Origin: Sphaerolaimus hirsutus | Lineage: Eukaryota > Nematoda > Chromadorea > Monhysterida > Sphaerolaimidae | DNA: 64,000 bases | Reading direction: 5' to 3' | NCBI GenBank assembly: GCA_964036195.1 | Contig: OZ038450.1 | Coordinates: forward strand, 13,022,701-13,086,700 | Part shown: positions 1 through 12,127 of the stretch, piece after piece | Layout: each line of letters begins with the position of its first letter | Numbering within the stretch: the stretch's first letter is position 1 | The notes under the pieces: generated by a model | Databases searched by the model: none | What the model saw: the letters and a program-made list of their open reading frames with translations, nothing else | Told to the model about the DNA's origin: nothing | Program-made: the position numbers and the translations under genes

Positions 1-229
1 CTTGATATTTATTGACAACAAGTAGTGATCATGAAATGTGAGCAATGTTGAATTGTCACCAATTTTCCTTCTTAATCGGATGCGCTTGTGGTAAACATTG
101 CTGCCTCAATTATGAAAAATTCAAACTAAATTTCGAACATCAAATTGGGAACTTAATAATATTTATGCAAAGCGTAGTTTTGGGGACCCTTTGTTTTGCC
201 TAGCACCTTCTGGTTTAGGTTGTTTGGGT

Positions 230-889
230 TAGGGATGGCCAGCGCTTTTATTCAAGCGCTTTTTTTTTAAACGCCGCTTTTTAAAAAAAGCGCTAGGGGC
301 CCAGCGCACTAGGGCACTAGGTATTTTGCTATTTTTTTGTGTGCAAGCGCGAAATTTCACATGAAAATTACCACTGGTGGCTGTTTTAATTGGTTTTGTG
401 GCATTTTAGTGTCATTGCTTCTATTCCTGCATGCTATCACGTAATAATAAGTTGTGATATGTCACTGTAGTATAGAATTTTCAGCCAAATTTGCTCCCAC
501 ATACTTCTACAGTGGGAAACATTAGTAGTCTTCTCTTTTAGCCTTATTTATAAGCACTATTGTATGCCTCACTTCACTTGAAGTCACGAAACATTCACAA
601 ACAGCGATATACATAATGAGTCAACATAAAAGGTTGTTTTTTTTGGCAGAAATAACCACTTATCATGTTATCCCATGACTACACAGCCATTCTATGGCTA
701 TCTATCATCACAAGTACTGCCACTTGTCTGATATACCTGTATACATTGATACAGAGCCATATTTGGGAGCTTTTTAGGGAACGATTCCAAATTTTTTTGA
801 AAAAAAGCGAAAAAAGCGAGTTTTTTTATTAAAAAAGCGCTTGTTTAAAAAAAGCGGGGCCGTTAAAAAAGCGCTTTTTTCCATCCCTA
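230..889. mobile_element. hAT-like MITE with 8-bp TSD
   Basis: A 660-bp non-autonomous element starts TAGGGATGGCC and ends CCATCCCTA. It is flanked by an exact 8-bp duplication, GTTTGGGT, at 222-229 and 890-897. The ends are inverted arrays of AAGCGC words and poly-T/poly-A. The roughly 500-bp core is shared with the elements at 28563-29224, 37383-38042 and 38222-38889. The TSD length and TAGGG ends point to the hAT superfamily. There is no transposase ORF. It lies upstream of the first CLIP-170 exon in the window, so probably in an intron of that gene. Confidence 0.9.
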
Positions 890-963
890 GTTTGGGTTGT
901 TAAAATCTCTCCGGTATAAAAATCAATTTATGCTTTCCCAAACAACGCTCAAATTTTTCACAG

Positions 964-2391
964 ATCGCCAGCCACGGTTCCTCCACTCCACCTCAAGATC
1001 CGCCCACAACTGCGGCCCAATCTGAAGCGGCAACTTCAAAGGAAATTGTCGCCGGTGCGGCCGCGGCCGTCGGCGCCGGATGCGGTCACGATGAAGAGAT
1101 TGGGCAGTTGAAGCAGGAGATTGGCTTTTTGAATTCGGTCATTGTCGATCAGAATAGAAAAAAATTGGAGTTGGAAAAGAAAATCGAGAATATGTACAAA
1201 CTGGATTTGAAGGTGACTGGGTGGTTTAGGTTTGAATTTGTTGGACTTATTCTTGAGATGATTGTATTTAGAATAAAATCTGTCTTGTCCAAAAGATTCA
1301 TTTTGAACACCAGAGCGCTTTGAAACAATATTTAAAGAATGGCACCTCGCACACTAGTATTTACACCGCCGAAATTAGGAAAACTCAAATCTGTTTTGCA
1401 CACATTTGAGTTTACCACAACGAGAAATCTGTCAATTACTGTTGACGGCGATCAAAAATAATTCATTCTGGTAAACTCAAATGCGTTCAAAACAGATTTA
1501 TGAGTTTCCCAACTTTCGATGGTGTATTGTGTGCGTGGTCACAATGGTCAATTCGCAGTTCCAGCTAGTGAGTTGACACCATTGAGTTTTCGGCGTTGCA
1601 CACCAGTTGACACTCGCTGCCAACTGGTTTCGATGTCAGTTCGTAATTTAGTTGACGGTTGGCTGAATGATCTTCATTTGTAAATGCCGAAATAGTGAGA
1701 AGTGAATATTTGAAGTGAAGTGCGTTTGAACATCGTGCAGTCACCTGTCACCTAAAATCTGAATTGACTTCGGAACCAGTTGAAATCCGGTCAACGAATG
1801 AACATACGCGCCTTTATTTCCCCCACACACCTTCACCCACACAGCCACTTCCCAACCGCGTAGATGCCCACCCTCCCCGCACTCTCGACTCCGTCGCGCG
1901 CGGCCAAGCTGCGCACCTACTGCGACATCTGCGAGCTGTTCGACCAGCACGAGACCGAGGACTGTCCCACGCAAGAAGGCGGAGCCGAGGCTGGGGAAGT
2001 GACCGATTCGGATGTGCTCGATACGATGATTAGGGTGGCTAGGGAAAGACCCGATTTGATGGATGCTGATGCTGTGGTGAGGGGGGTTTATTGCAGGGGG
2101 GGGGTTTCGTTTAGCGTTGTTTCAACATTTTCGGTAACAATGTGACAAATGAAAAAATCGACATTACCGTCTAACCCTGTGCGGAAATGTATTTTTTCCT
2201 GCAGAAAGAGGCAGCCGGACATTCTGCGCGTAAAAAGAAACCGGTCAACAGGGAATATTGTGACAATTGTGAAGGTTCGTTGTTTTTAAAATTCGTAATT
2301 CTATATCTAAATTTCATCGATCGAACTTCTCCTTTTTTCAGTATTTGGCCACGATACTGACAACTGCACGGCGGAACCAGAAGAATACTAA
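964..2391 (+). CDS. CLIP1: CLIP-170 / CAP-Gly linker protein, last four exons
   Basis: This is the 3' end of a CLIP-170 family microtubule plus-end tracking protein. Exons are 964-1212, 1864-2076, 2205-2274 and 2342-2391, with GT-AG introns and agreeing phases; the gene starts left of the window. Exon 1 encodes the end of the coiled coil, with the FLNSVIVD block that vertebrate CLIP1 also has. Exon 2 encodes the first zinc knuckle (YCDICELFDQHETEDCP). Exons 3-4 encode the second (YCDNCEVFGHDTDNC) and the extreme C-terminus EPEEY, stop at 2389-2391. In known CLIPs these knuckles bind p150Glued and the CLIP's own CAP-Gly domains for autoinhibition. The terminal EEY resembles the EB1/tubulin EEY tail rather than the ETF of vertebrate CLIP-170. 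Exon GC is far above that of the flanking DNA. The family call is very secure. Confidence 0.94.
1342..1545. repeat. Foldback element in CLIP intron
   Basis: Inverted segments around GAAAACTCAAATCTGTTTTG face AAACAGATTTATGAGTTTCC, with outer ends CGCACAC and GTGTGCG. It fills part of the 651-bp intron between CLIP exons 1 and 2. Related CACACNCTAGTT ends recur near 6938, 17211, 45955 and 61775. The rest of this intron (1546-1863) contains only similar GTTGACA-rich repeat sequence. Confidence 0.5.
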
Positions 2392-2718
2392 TTATTTTTA
2401 TTGATCTTAGTATACTCTGCAGACAGCACTTAAAATTCGCACTTAAGTCTTGCGCAACGACGCAACAACGTAAATATTTAATATTTACTTATGCACACAA
2501 TTTCACGAAAACGAAAAATGCTTGAAAAAAGGCTGGGTCTGATACATGGTTGGTACATGGTCTGATGCGTGGTTCGTGCCTCAGACTTTCTCCTTTTTTG
2601 AACAATTTTTTAACGATGACGTCATTATGGAGTGTGTCGCAAAGAAAAACGTATAACGTGCTGTCCGCGGAGTACAATTATTTTGAGATTGCCTTTGTGA
2701 CTTTTGCGTTTACGCTTA
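2392..2718. other. CLIP 3' flank
   Basis: AT-rich sequence follows the CLIP stop codon. It presumably holds the 3' UTR, but I see no clear AATAAA signal and no exon. Confidence 0.4.
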
Positions 2719-2726
2719 CTCTTTTC

Positions 2727-3172
2727 CAAGGACGTAGCCAGGGGGGGGGCGGGGGGGGGGGGCGGCCGCCCCCCCCCCCTTCCCGGGCCGGACCAAAAAA
2801 GTGCCAGAAATGGCACTTTCAGACGACGATTTTGTCGACAGTTTGAAAAAATTTTGCGCGCAAGCGCGCATTCTCCCTTCACAACATATCTTTTTGGCTG
2901 ACCAGTCTCCGCGGCCTAAAAGCCAGTGAAAATGGACTCTATTTCTGTCCATGTCGCTGTATATGCCTGTAAAATACAGGCATATACTGCTGTTTTAGCG
3001 CCAATGCCAACGCCAGTGGCGCCATGGCGTGGCGCCTACGAATGGCGCAAGCGCCATGGCGCCATTCCCCTACAACAGGGGTAAAATTTTAGGGGGGGGG
3101 CGCCGCCCCCCCCGTTCGCCGGGCTCCGTATACAATCCGCCCCCCCGCTCAAAAATCCTGGCTACGTCCCTG
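2727..3172. mobile_element. hAT-like element, CAGGGACGTAGCC family
   Basis: A 446-bp element has ends CAAGGACGTAGCCAGG and CCTGGCTACGTCCCTG (inverted) and an exact 8-bp TSD, CTCTTTTC, at 2719-2726 and 3173-3180. Just inside lie long poly-G/poly-C runs, then GCGCGCAAGCGCGC at 2856-2869 and a GGCGCC-rich inner block near 3000-3065. Relatives occur at 12712-12873, 36794-37179, 50085-50940 and 54955-55800. No ORF is credible. Confidence 0.9.
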
Positions 3173-3640
3173 CTCTTTTCATATGTATTTATGAGTTTTG
3201 AGTGTTTGACAGACTTTACTCAGGTTTGCGAATTGAGTCTTAACTTTTTTATGATTGTTTGATGACTTTGAAGATGATATTTATCGGCCAAATTGCAGCT
3301 TAATTTGCAGCTAAATCGAATGATTGTCGTTTCTTGCTCAATTACGACTGGTGAATATTTATATTTTATCTTTTTACTGATGTGGTTTAGTAGACTCCGA
3401 ATCTTATATTTAATCCTCTAATTTATCTTTTGTCGAACCCTGAAAATAATTGATTGATAGATTTCGCTTTTTCGAACCATAAATATGTTTTAAAAAATTT
3501 ACATATATTAAAAAATGCCTTCAAAGTATTTTACGTGCTTTTTGTCGCGTATTTTGCAATGGTTGTGCACCCGGTCAAAAATTATGTTTTCCATTTATTT
3601 AGATGTTTAATGCTAGATGGATATAAGCGATCAATAGATA

Positions 3641-4037
3641 CCGTATTTCTTTCAAATACCCCCCCCCTCTTCTTGAATTAACCCTCCCCCTCGAAATACC
3701 CCCAGGTGTTTTCGAACTGGGGAAAAAATAACCCCCCCTCGAAATCCCCCCGTCTGGAATGATGTACATCATGTATGCAATGTACATGATGTATTTATTG
3801 CTGCCAGTTTGCATCGCAGATAGAAATATACACTAGTTTGTGTAGGGATGTACGTTGAATGTCCCAATTTATCATATTTAGTCACGTTTATTACCGTTTT
3901 TAGGTATGTAAAAGCGTCTTCCTTAGTATGAATTTCGCGGAAAATTTCGACGGAATAATACCCCCCTTGAATAAGCCCCCCCAAAAAATTCCACTCTGAA
4001 AAAATAAACCCCCTGGGGGCATTTCGAGGAAATACGG
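3641..4037. mobile_element. CCGTAT/ATACGG element
   Basis: The left end is CCGTATTTCTTTCAAATACC and the right end is ATTTCGAGGAAATACGG, with C-rich subterminal runs. The flank is TA on the left and TC on the right. It belongs to the same family as the elements at 39971-40091, 44283-44620 and 45403-45841. No transposase is visible. Confidence 0.75.
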
Positions 4038-5043
4038 TCAATTTTGCGAAGAAACGGGAAGCTATGAAAATTCTTTTCGATTTTTATGTAGGTACGCTTT
4101 GTGTGTGTCGTGAATAATAAAATGTATCTAATTTTTCTAAATGGCTAGCACAAAATTTTTAAATTTTGCGCAAACTTAGAACAATTTTTATTCTCATTTT
4201 ATTCACTCTTTAATCTGGTAAACTCAAATGCGTCAAAATATGATTCATCAGTTACCGAAAATTTGTTCGTAAACTAGTGATCGTTCGCCCATTGTAAACC
4301 GATGTTCTTCCTGTGTGCGCTTTCCCGTGTGCAAATATTGTATAGCACTATAAACTACTGAAACTGAAGATGTTTATTCGAAGTCGATATCACCACTGGC
4401 TGGTCTGAACTGTATCAATAATCCAACGTCGCAAACGATTATATTATAAAAAAATCATTTTTATCCATAAATATAGATTAAAAATGAAACCTAAATGCAG
4501 TTTTTTCGTTAAAATGATTTGAGGATTTGTCGCACGACGGCAAGAAGCTATTCAGATTCTTATATAACAGGTCCGTGTTTTTTTTGTTCCTGTTTCAGTG
4601 TGAGATTTTTTTTCCTTGTGCGCTGTCTGGATGCACTCTGGACAGTTGTTTTGATGCTTATTTGTATTAGCGTTTGGAGGAGTTTCTTTTGTGAAAGCTG
4701 CAGTTGGCAGCTGCGTTTGAGATGCACTCTTTAGGTAGACTAAATTGATTCATTTCCATCGATATACTTTTCCTTTCTGGCCATTTTCTGAATATAATTT
4801 GCGCAGCGCCATAGACCGAATTTTTTTCAAACGCTAGCGACCGCTCTTGAAGTGCCAGCTTCAAAACAGCATTTTCCAGAAAACCCTCACTCTTGTCGTT
4901 CTTCATAATGACGAAATGTACGGCTGAATTTTCAGGTTTTTCAGATTGAAATTGCACGGGAAATCTACGCGAATTATGCCGCTGAATTTGGCGAAAAATT
5001 ACTGGATGCAAAATTAGAGATTTTTTTGTGAATCGACGCAAAA
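4038..5043. other. Region upstream of phosphorylase kinase alpha
   Basis: About 1 kb of AT-rich sequence without recognised repeats or exons. It should contain the promoter and 5' UTR of the downstream gene, but I could not pick out a convincing core promoter. Confidence 0.4.
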
Positions 5044-7758
5044 ATGCGCGCTCGCAGTGGTTCAGGGGTCCGGTTGGACAGACTTATGTATCTTTTGGAG
5101 AAAACTGTATTGTCTAAACAGGTGAGTACGTACATTGACGTACCCAGGGGGGGCTTTGGTTTTTGAGGAGTATACTTTTGTTGAAGTCTATGAGTATACT
5201 TTTGTTTACTGGACTTTTTCCGGAATGCGTTTGGAAAGGCCACTCCTAGCATACATTTAAATATGTTGGGAGTATAGGCAGAAAACGTACCTAATCAACA
5301 TTTGGAGCTTTACAATGATCAGCGAGCGCGACCATTGGACTTGCATCACTGGCAGAAAATCAGCAATGAAACCTTAAATGACACTTATCGGAATCGGTGT
5401 TTGGACTTATCGACTTTTAGAAGTAGAGGCTTCAAATGTATCAAGTGTAAATTAGAAGACACAATCACCCTCCCAAACCCGGCCCAAATTTCCGCCCTTC
5501 AAGACTTTACATCATAAAACCCTAAAAATCCTTTTTCAAAATGCCCAGCACCCGGTGACCGCCCTACTAGGAGCCGAGGACTCTAGATTCGCTGGACATG
5601 CCTGGCTCAGGGACAATGTTTATGTTGCACACGCTGTCTGGGGGCTGTACTTGGCTTATACTAAGTCGGCCGATTTCGATGAAGATGTAGCCAAGGCGAA
5701 TGAACTTAGATTGACGGCTGTGAAGATTATGCAGGTGGGTGAACGGTTAAAAACGTCGGCCATCTGTTGGTGGATGTTTTTCCTTGTGTTTAGGTCTATT
5801 GAGCGTTGTTACTATTGAATTTGGTGCTTTGGATTCTATCCGGAATTTTATCTATCTAATGTATTCCGCAACTGGATGTGCGGCAAGAGAAGTGTTAAGT
5901 GTAACACAACCAAGTCGCTCCAATTCACCCACTTTCACAAAAAAAGCAAAAACACACTGAAAACCCGAACCAACCCCCAGAGTTTACTAGAGTGCATGAT
6001 GCGTCAAGCGAACAAAGTGGAGCGGTTCAAACGTACAGCGGCGCCGGAAGATTCATTGCACGCGAAATTCTCCGCCAGTGACAAGGGCGCCTGCGTTGGG
6101 GATCGGGACTGGGGCCATTTGCAAGTGGATGCCGTCTCGTTGTATCTGCTTACTTTGGCGCAGATGACCGCTAGTGGTTGGTTACTTGGGTGTGGAGGTT
6201 AAGTATTTAGGGTGGGGGTAGGGATGACCAGCGCTTTTTTCAACTAGTTTTTTTAAAGTCGCTTTTTTCAAACGCGGGAGGACCTATCGCTCTTTTTAAA
6301 AAAAGCGCTGGCCAGAAACTTTCCGGATTTTTTATATTTTTTGATTCGTTTGGTCAGTTGTGGGTAACCTTTCCGGGCTCACTATTTTCCAAAAAATACC
6401 CACTTATAATGCTATCCCATGGCTCCACAGCCATGTTATGGCTATATAACATCAATCATAAAGTACTTGCACTTTTCTGATATACCTGTATGTGTTGACT
6501 CATAACCACATTTCACTTTTTTCAAAACTTTTTATTTATAAAAACTGTCGTTAAACTAGAAATTTTTATTTTTAAACTAGAAATTTTTTCCATCTTATCT
6601 TGACACAACAAGTCTTGGCACTATTTTTGCAGGTCTACAAATTGTGCGCAACTTTGACGATGTGGCCTTTATTCAAAATCTAGTCTATGTCATTGAAAGT
6701 GCCTATAGGATTGCCGTGAGTTTCTAAAAAAAGAACGGTGTATACTTTTGCTTAGGCAAAATTGAGTTTGGGATATTTTATGCCGTTAAAAGGTATGCTT
6801 CCATGCAGTTCATCACATTTTCAATGATGGGACGTGTTTCAAATCTAGTTTCTATCATGCATAGTTGGCTTTGCATATTCAAAAGTTTGGGCCTGAACCA
6901 TATTCATGCATTGCATCACGCCATATAGCCATTCACACACTAGTTGACAACGGCACCAAATTAACGATGGCAAACCGTATGGAAACAGTGTTTTTGTAAA
7001 ATTATTTTTTCGATAATTTTTTTGTTTTGTAGCTGTTAACCGCATAATGCGGTCCGCATTCACATTTATAAATACATTTCTTGTTCTGCCACGGAAATAT
7101 ATTCGTGTAAAATTGATGTTCTTGCTGTGATCGCTGATTGATGAATTGCGTTTCTGCATTTTGCATGCGTTTTCAATAAAAAAGCGGGGGGGGGAATCCA
7201 TTTTAAGTGTTTTTCTAGTGGTGCTAAAAATTCGAAAACTCTAAAAAAAAATGGAAAAAAAAATTTGTTTGCCATCGATACTCCAAATGACCACTGGTTC
7301 CGAGCCCAATTCAAAGTTTGCTGGCGAGTGACACCATTGATTAGTGTATACACCCACTCCGTGCCGGCTTTGTCATTACATTACAACTACAATTGTAACA
7401 CTACAACCCCAAAGCTTCAGCACTTTTGCTTCTGATTGTCCATCGTCGGCTTGTCAGCAAGGTTTCAATTGGAATCGGGTTCGGGACCAGTTGTCATTTG
7501 TTGTTGTCGTCAACTAGTCTGTGTGTAAAGCCACACTCACTCCAAACCCCCACTCCATCCACCACCCACCCCAACCAGGACTACGGCGTGTGGGAGCGCG
7601 GCGACAAGACCAACCAGGGCATGCGCGAGCTGAACGCCAGCTCGATCGGCATGGCCAAGGCGGCCATGCAGGCGCTCGCAGACGTGGGCGACCTGTTCGG
7701 CGACGGGTCCAAGGCATCAGTCATACACGTCATGCCCGATGAGGTCCAGCAGTGCGCT
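5044..7758 (+). CDS. PHKA: Phosphorylase kinase regulatory subunit alpha, first five exons
   Basis: This encodes the N-terminus of the large regulatory subunit of phosphorylase b kinase, the cytosolic complex that activates glycogen phosphorylase. Exons are 5044-5121, 5549-5734, 5981-6176, 6633-6715 and 7579-7758, with GT-AG introns and consistent phases. The start is the ATG at 5044: [12 protein letters not shown] matches the usual alpha-subunit N-terminus. Diagnostic blocks are [20 protein letters not shown] in exon 2, [20 protein letters not shown] in exon 3, [16 protein letters not shown] across exon 4, and [20 protein letters not shown] plus [12 protein letters not shown] in exon 5. All belong to the glycoside-hydrolase-15-like domain. 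Only about 240 residues of a protein normally over 1,200 long are present. No later exon is visible in the following 56 kb, so the gene is cut by the assembly, by a rearrangement or by a very long intron. Confidence 0.94.
6220..6596. mobile_element. Decayed hAT-like element in PHKA intron 3
   Basis: It starts TAGGGATGACCAGCGC and has facing AGCGC words and the shared core (ATGCTATCCCATGGCTCCAC). The right end is degraded, near TTTTTTCCATC. No clear TSD is seen. It lies between PHKA exons 3 and 4. Confidence 0.6.
6716..7578. other. PHKA intron 4
   Basis: An 863-bp intron. It contains a CACACTAGTTGACA-type foldback remnant (about 6938-7350) and low-complexity A/T runs. No exon is seen. Confidence 0.5.
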
Positions 7759-8119
7759 GTTAGTGGGGGTGGGGGCTGGGGGTTGGCAAGTGAACTACAC
7801 GTTTGCCTACTAAACTCAATTTGTCCGAATCTACGAGACCCCTGGCTGACGGGAATTCAAGTGACAAGAAAAGTGCTGGGTGGTTAGATTTGAGGGAATT
7901 GCCATCGCAGCATATTAGCACAAGACTTGTACTAATATTTACATAAATAAACACCTTCCCGGTCAAGTAAGCCACCCATTTTTTTATTTCATTTCGGAAG
8001 CTATATCTCGGGCTATGGTGGGGTTATAGAGCTGAAACTTTGTGAATATAAACTTGTAACATCCCTCTACTCTGCATCAATGGGGGGAGGCATGGCGACC
8101 AACTACAGGGTGGGTCGCC
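7759..8119. other. Sequence after PHKA exon 5
   Basis: It begins with the GTTAGT donor and is presumably intron 5. No further PHKA exon is visible before the N gap. Confidence 0.4.
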
Positions 8120-8319
8120 NNNNNNNNNNNNNNNNNNNNNNNNNNNNNNNNNNNNNNNNNNNNNNNNNNNNNNNNNNNNNNNNNNNNNNNNNNNNNNNNN
8201 NNNNNNNNNNNNNNNNNNNNNNNNNNNNNNNNNNNNNNNNNNNNNNNNNNNNNNNNNNNNNNNNNNNNNNNNNNNNNNNNNNNNNNNNNNNNNNNNNNNN
8301 NNNNNNNNNNNNNNNNNNN
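8120..8319. other. Assembly gap (200 N)
   Basis: Exactly 200 N, the same length as the gap at 19820-20019, so probably a fixed-size placeholder of unknown true length. Confidence 0.98.
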
Positions 8320-8639
8320 AAATGATTTGTGCCGAGAGCCACTCCATTTGTGCATATGCAGCCACATCTGGGGAATAAATTTAAGGTCCACACACTGCAA
8401 TCTTGATTTTTGCGGTAAACTGTTTTTTGAATGCAGAAGTGAAACTTGGAATATTAATTGTGCAATGTTAACATGAAAAGAATGATAATTTTTGTAATAA
8501 ATAAAGGTAAATTTTGATATCAAAGCGTGCATGGTGCTTTAAGTGAACAGCATGATGACTTAGATTTATTCCTCATACATGTCTTTGTTCAATCAATGTC
8601 TCATGCCCACACCCAAAAAAACACAAAATTCCAGTGTGG

Positions 8640-10080
8640 CACACAGGTTTTGTAGATTTGGACCCCCGCGGGGGTTCATATAGATAGTAAATCGCTCCTC
8701 CGGAAGGATAGATAGCTGAAAAAGAAGTTTCTTTTGGGGGGGGGTTCAATATATAGGCTTTTCCTAGGTATAGAAGGAAGAAAAGGGGAAAAACTAGGAG
8801 AAAAACAGCTAAAAATAGGTATATAAGACATATAGTACCAAAAATAGCCAAAAATAGGTAAGACGGAACATGAATTAGAGTTTTAAAGGTGAAAAACTAT
8901 AAAACGGTACGAAAATTAGCGATTTTCAGCGGAAATTGGGGCAAAATTTCTTAAAAATCGTTAAAAATCTTAAAAATAGCTGGCCGATTTGGGGGGGGGG
9001 GGGGGTTTAGGGGATCAATGCAATGCGTTTATGGGTTTAGCGGAATGCGGTATGCGATCAAATGTAAAAAATTCCAGTAAAAATAAATACATCACTGTCA
9101 CATAATACGTTACTAATTCTTAGTTCGGCTGCCACCCCCCCAAATCTCCAGCTATCTATCTATCCCGGAGGCCGCTCATTTTATCTATCCCGGAGGCCGC
9201 TCATTTTATCTATCCCAGTGGCCACTCAGTTATCTATCTATCCCGAGGCAAAATTTTTGGTACTAACCCCTGAGTCCACCCTCCCCAATCGCTCGGCTAC
9301 CTACCTATTTGGATTTTTGAGACATTTTGACCCAATTTTCGCTCACAATCATTAATTTTCATACCAGTTTATGGTTTTTGACATTCAAAATCACGGATTT
9401 CACCAATACACATGGTTATATACCTAGTTTTAGCCAGTTTTGGCTACTTTTAACCTGTTTCTAGCGATGTTCCCCCTTTCTGCTTTCTATGCACTGAATA
9501 AGCCTATATATATTTTGTCCCCGCGAGCCCCCCCCCCTCCAAGAATAATTTACACCTATTTATCACTTTGGAGGAACAATTCAGCCCCTGCTAGTGCCAA
9601 AATCTTGAAGACCCCAGCTAATTCTGTACGCTATCCTGTGCCACTGATTTTAATTTCAATTGTTTTCATGTGCTCTTGAACAATTCACTAAGATCTTGAT
9701 TGTTTCCTCTGGAGGGATAGATAGCTGAAAATTTTCCAGGGGGGGCTCGTGGGGGCAAAATATATAGGCTTTTTCAATGCATAGAAGGCAGAAAGGGGAA
9801 AAATACCTGAAAACAGGTTAAAGGTAGCTAAAACCGGCTAAAAATGGGTATATACCCATGTGTATAGACAAAAGCCACGATTTTGAAGGTGAAGAGCTAT
9901 AAAAAAGTACGAAAATAGATGATTTTGAGAGAAAATTGGGTTGAAATTTCTCAAAAATCGCTCCAGATAGGTAGAGAGCTGGCCGATTTGTGGGATAGAT
10001 AGCCAAAAAATTTGCTTCCGGGATAGATAGATAGCTGAGTGGCCTCTGGGATAGATAGATAGCTGGGTGATTTGGCAGAA
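8640..10080. repeat. Elements with GATAGATAGATAGCTG words
   Basis: Several inverted pieces of a family marked by CTATCTATCTATCCCGGAGG and CCTCCGGGATAGATAG, separated by G or C runs and by a conserved inner block (TTTTGGCTACTTTTA). Similar pieces occur at 11085-11290, 22960-23050, 24050-24360, 26330-26540, 30111-30469 and 36690-36790. The 30111-30469 copy has hAT-like ends and an 8-bp TSD, which probably classifies the family. No gene is seen. Confidence 0.65.
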
Positions 10081-10084
10081 ACGG

Positions 10085-10560
10085 GTTTGGGTTTGACAAA
10101 AGTCAATATACATAATAAGTCAATAGTAAAACAGATATTTTTGACAGAAATGCTTACAATGCTATCCCATGACTCCATAGCCATTCTATGGCTACATATA
10201 ACTTCACAAAGTACTCTAACCTGTCTGATTTACCTGTATATGTTGACTCGTGGTCGTGACTAGGGTGTCAACTTTCCCCTTTCCACAGGCAAACATTTTT
10301 TCCGTTTCTATTTTACAGCTGCTAATTTTTTCCATTTTTCCGGCTCATTTTCTGTTTTCCACCAGATTTTCAGTTTTTCCAGATTTTCAGTTTTTCCATT
10401 TTTTTCCGTTTTCCGGCTCAATTTGTCTGTTTTTCCAACTTTTATAACGTTGACGTTGTTGACACCCTATCATATCTAGGAGCTTTTGAAAAAAAACAGT
10501 TTTTTTATTTAAAAATACCTGCATTGGAAAAAAACCTTTTCGGCCATCCCTATGCTGTAG
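10085..10560. mobile_element. hAT-like core interrupted by a GGAAAACGG-type element
   Basis: 10085-10260 matches the core of the 230-889 family (GCTATCCCATGACTCCATAG). It is interrupted at 10261-10469 by an element starting TAGGGTGTCAAC and ending GTTGACACCCTA, with a body of TTTTCCGTTTT words. The first element then resumes at about 10470 and ends near GGCCATCCCTA at about 10551. Confidence 0.65.
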
Positions 10561-10803
10561 ATATATGAATGAAATAGGCTCAAAATAGCTTTGAAAGGGA
10601 TATAACCATGTATATAAACAAAAATAGCAATTGTGATGGTGAAAATTGGCAAAATGGATCTAAATTTCGCGATTTTCAGCAAAAAAATTTTTAAAAAGGC
10701 TTCGACGTGGATCAAATCGCACCCAAGTGCGAAGTCCAAGTGCCCGATCCGGGTTACTTGTCACGTCAGTGAACGAACTTCTACGAACGAGAAGTGAGTG
10801 GAT

Positions 10804-11038
10804 GGGGCCGCGCACACTGAAACCGAATATTTCGGCATACACACGTTTTTGACAAATGCCGAATTGAATGCTGAATAGAAAAAAACTTGCCGAACCAAAA
10901 TCGTCCAGACGTTTGAAAATTCAATATTAAATGCTTAAAATGCTGAACTCAAACCGTCCAAATGGCAATTCTTCGATTCAGATTCGGCAGATGAAAAGTG
11001 CTTATGCCGAAATATTCGGTTTCAGTGTGCGCGGCCCC
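10804..11038. mobile_element. Foldback element with CGCACACTGAA ends
   Basis: Near-perfect inverted ends: GGGGCCGCGCACACTGAAAC against GTTTCAGTGTGCGCGGCCCC, then ATATTTCGGCAT inside. Related elements are at 32362-32906 and 36368-36630. No TSD was resolved. Confidence 0.75.
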
Positions 11039-11299
11039 AACATGGACGAGAGTGGAAGCTGGCCCTGCAAATCCGCCATCTATCCACCTATCCCGGAGGC
11101 CGCGCCTCTCTCGATATATCCCGAAGGCCACTCAGCTATCGATCGATCCAGGGGGTAAAATTTTTCGCTGCTATCCCCTATCCCCCTCACGAAATCGCTC
11201 AGAAGCGATGTATCTAAGTGTAGCAGATTTTGAGCGACTTTTCCCCAAATTTTTGCTCAAATTTGATCCATTTTGCAAACGTTTACCTTGCTAATCACT

Positions 11300-11740
11300 T
11301 TTTTCACCTTTATACATGTTTAGATACATATTTAACCATATTTTATGTACATTGATGGCGATTTCGGAATTTTTGGCAGGCTGCCATCGGAGATATCCCC
11401 CATTTTTATTTTTATTTTCCGGGGTGCCCGACCCGCCTGTCGTGCCAGGTGCCTGACAGCGGCCACCGGCACGCAATTAGATCTCGATCTGCCGGGCGGT
11501 CCGGCGGCGGCTGTCAACTCCTGGCGGGACGGGCGCCATGTCTTTCGACATAAATATTTCGTCACTTTTTCTTTTTCTTTTGTTTTTACCATTTCGACGA
11601 TGTACGCTTAAAGACGTCATGATGGAGTGGTTCCTTCCAGATATTGATTCCCATAATGTCTGCCGAGTTTATGCATATATCAGATCTGCACCTAACTCAT
11701 TTTTTGTCATTTTGGTCCTTACCGACATACGGAACTAGAT
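11300..11740. other. Unassigned stretch
   Basis: It contains a short GC-rich island (about 11400-11540) in AT-rich surroundings. No reading frame with recognisable protein similarity and no clear splice-flanked exon are seen. Confidence 0.3.
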
Positions 11741-12127
11741 GCCTCAAATACCCCCCCCCCCTCAAAATGGACACTATGAAATAATAACCCATCCCCTCGA
11801 AACCCCCCCCCCCAAATTGAGTGTACAGAGAACATACATGACAAAACTTCAGTTTGTGATTCGGGCTATGCAAAACACACGTTTCAAACAATGAATTGGT
11901 ACATTAGAACAGTGTTACACACTTGAATAAGTCAATAGACTCTTATATATAGCGGTTATTGTTGTATTTTTCTACGTCTGCGTACGACAATTTAGTACTG
12001 GAATTTCAAAAAATTTCTGGCGAAATAATAAGCCCCCCTCAAAATACCCCCCCTCGTTTAACCCCCCTCAAAATTCTCACTCTGAAACAATCAACCCCGG
12101 GGGGGTGTATTTCGAGGAAATACAGTA
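11741..12127. mobile_element. CCGTAT-type element, decayed left end
   Basis: C-run-rich body with right end TATTTCGAGGAAATACAGTA, matching the right end of the 3641-4037 element. The left end is degenerate (CTCAAATACC). Confidence 0.6.
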
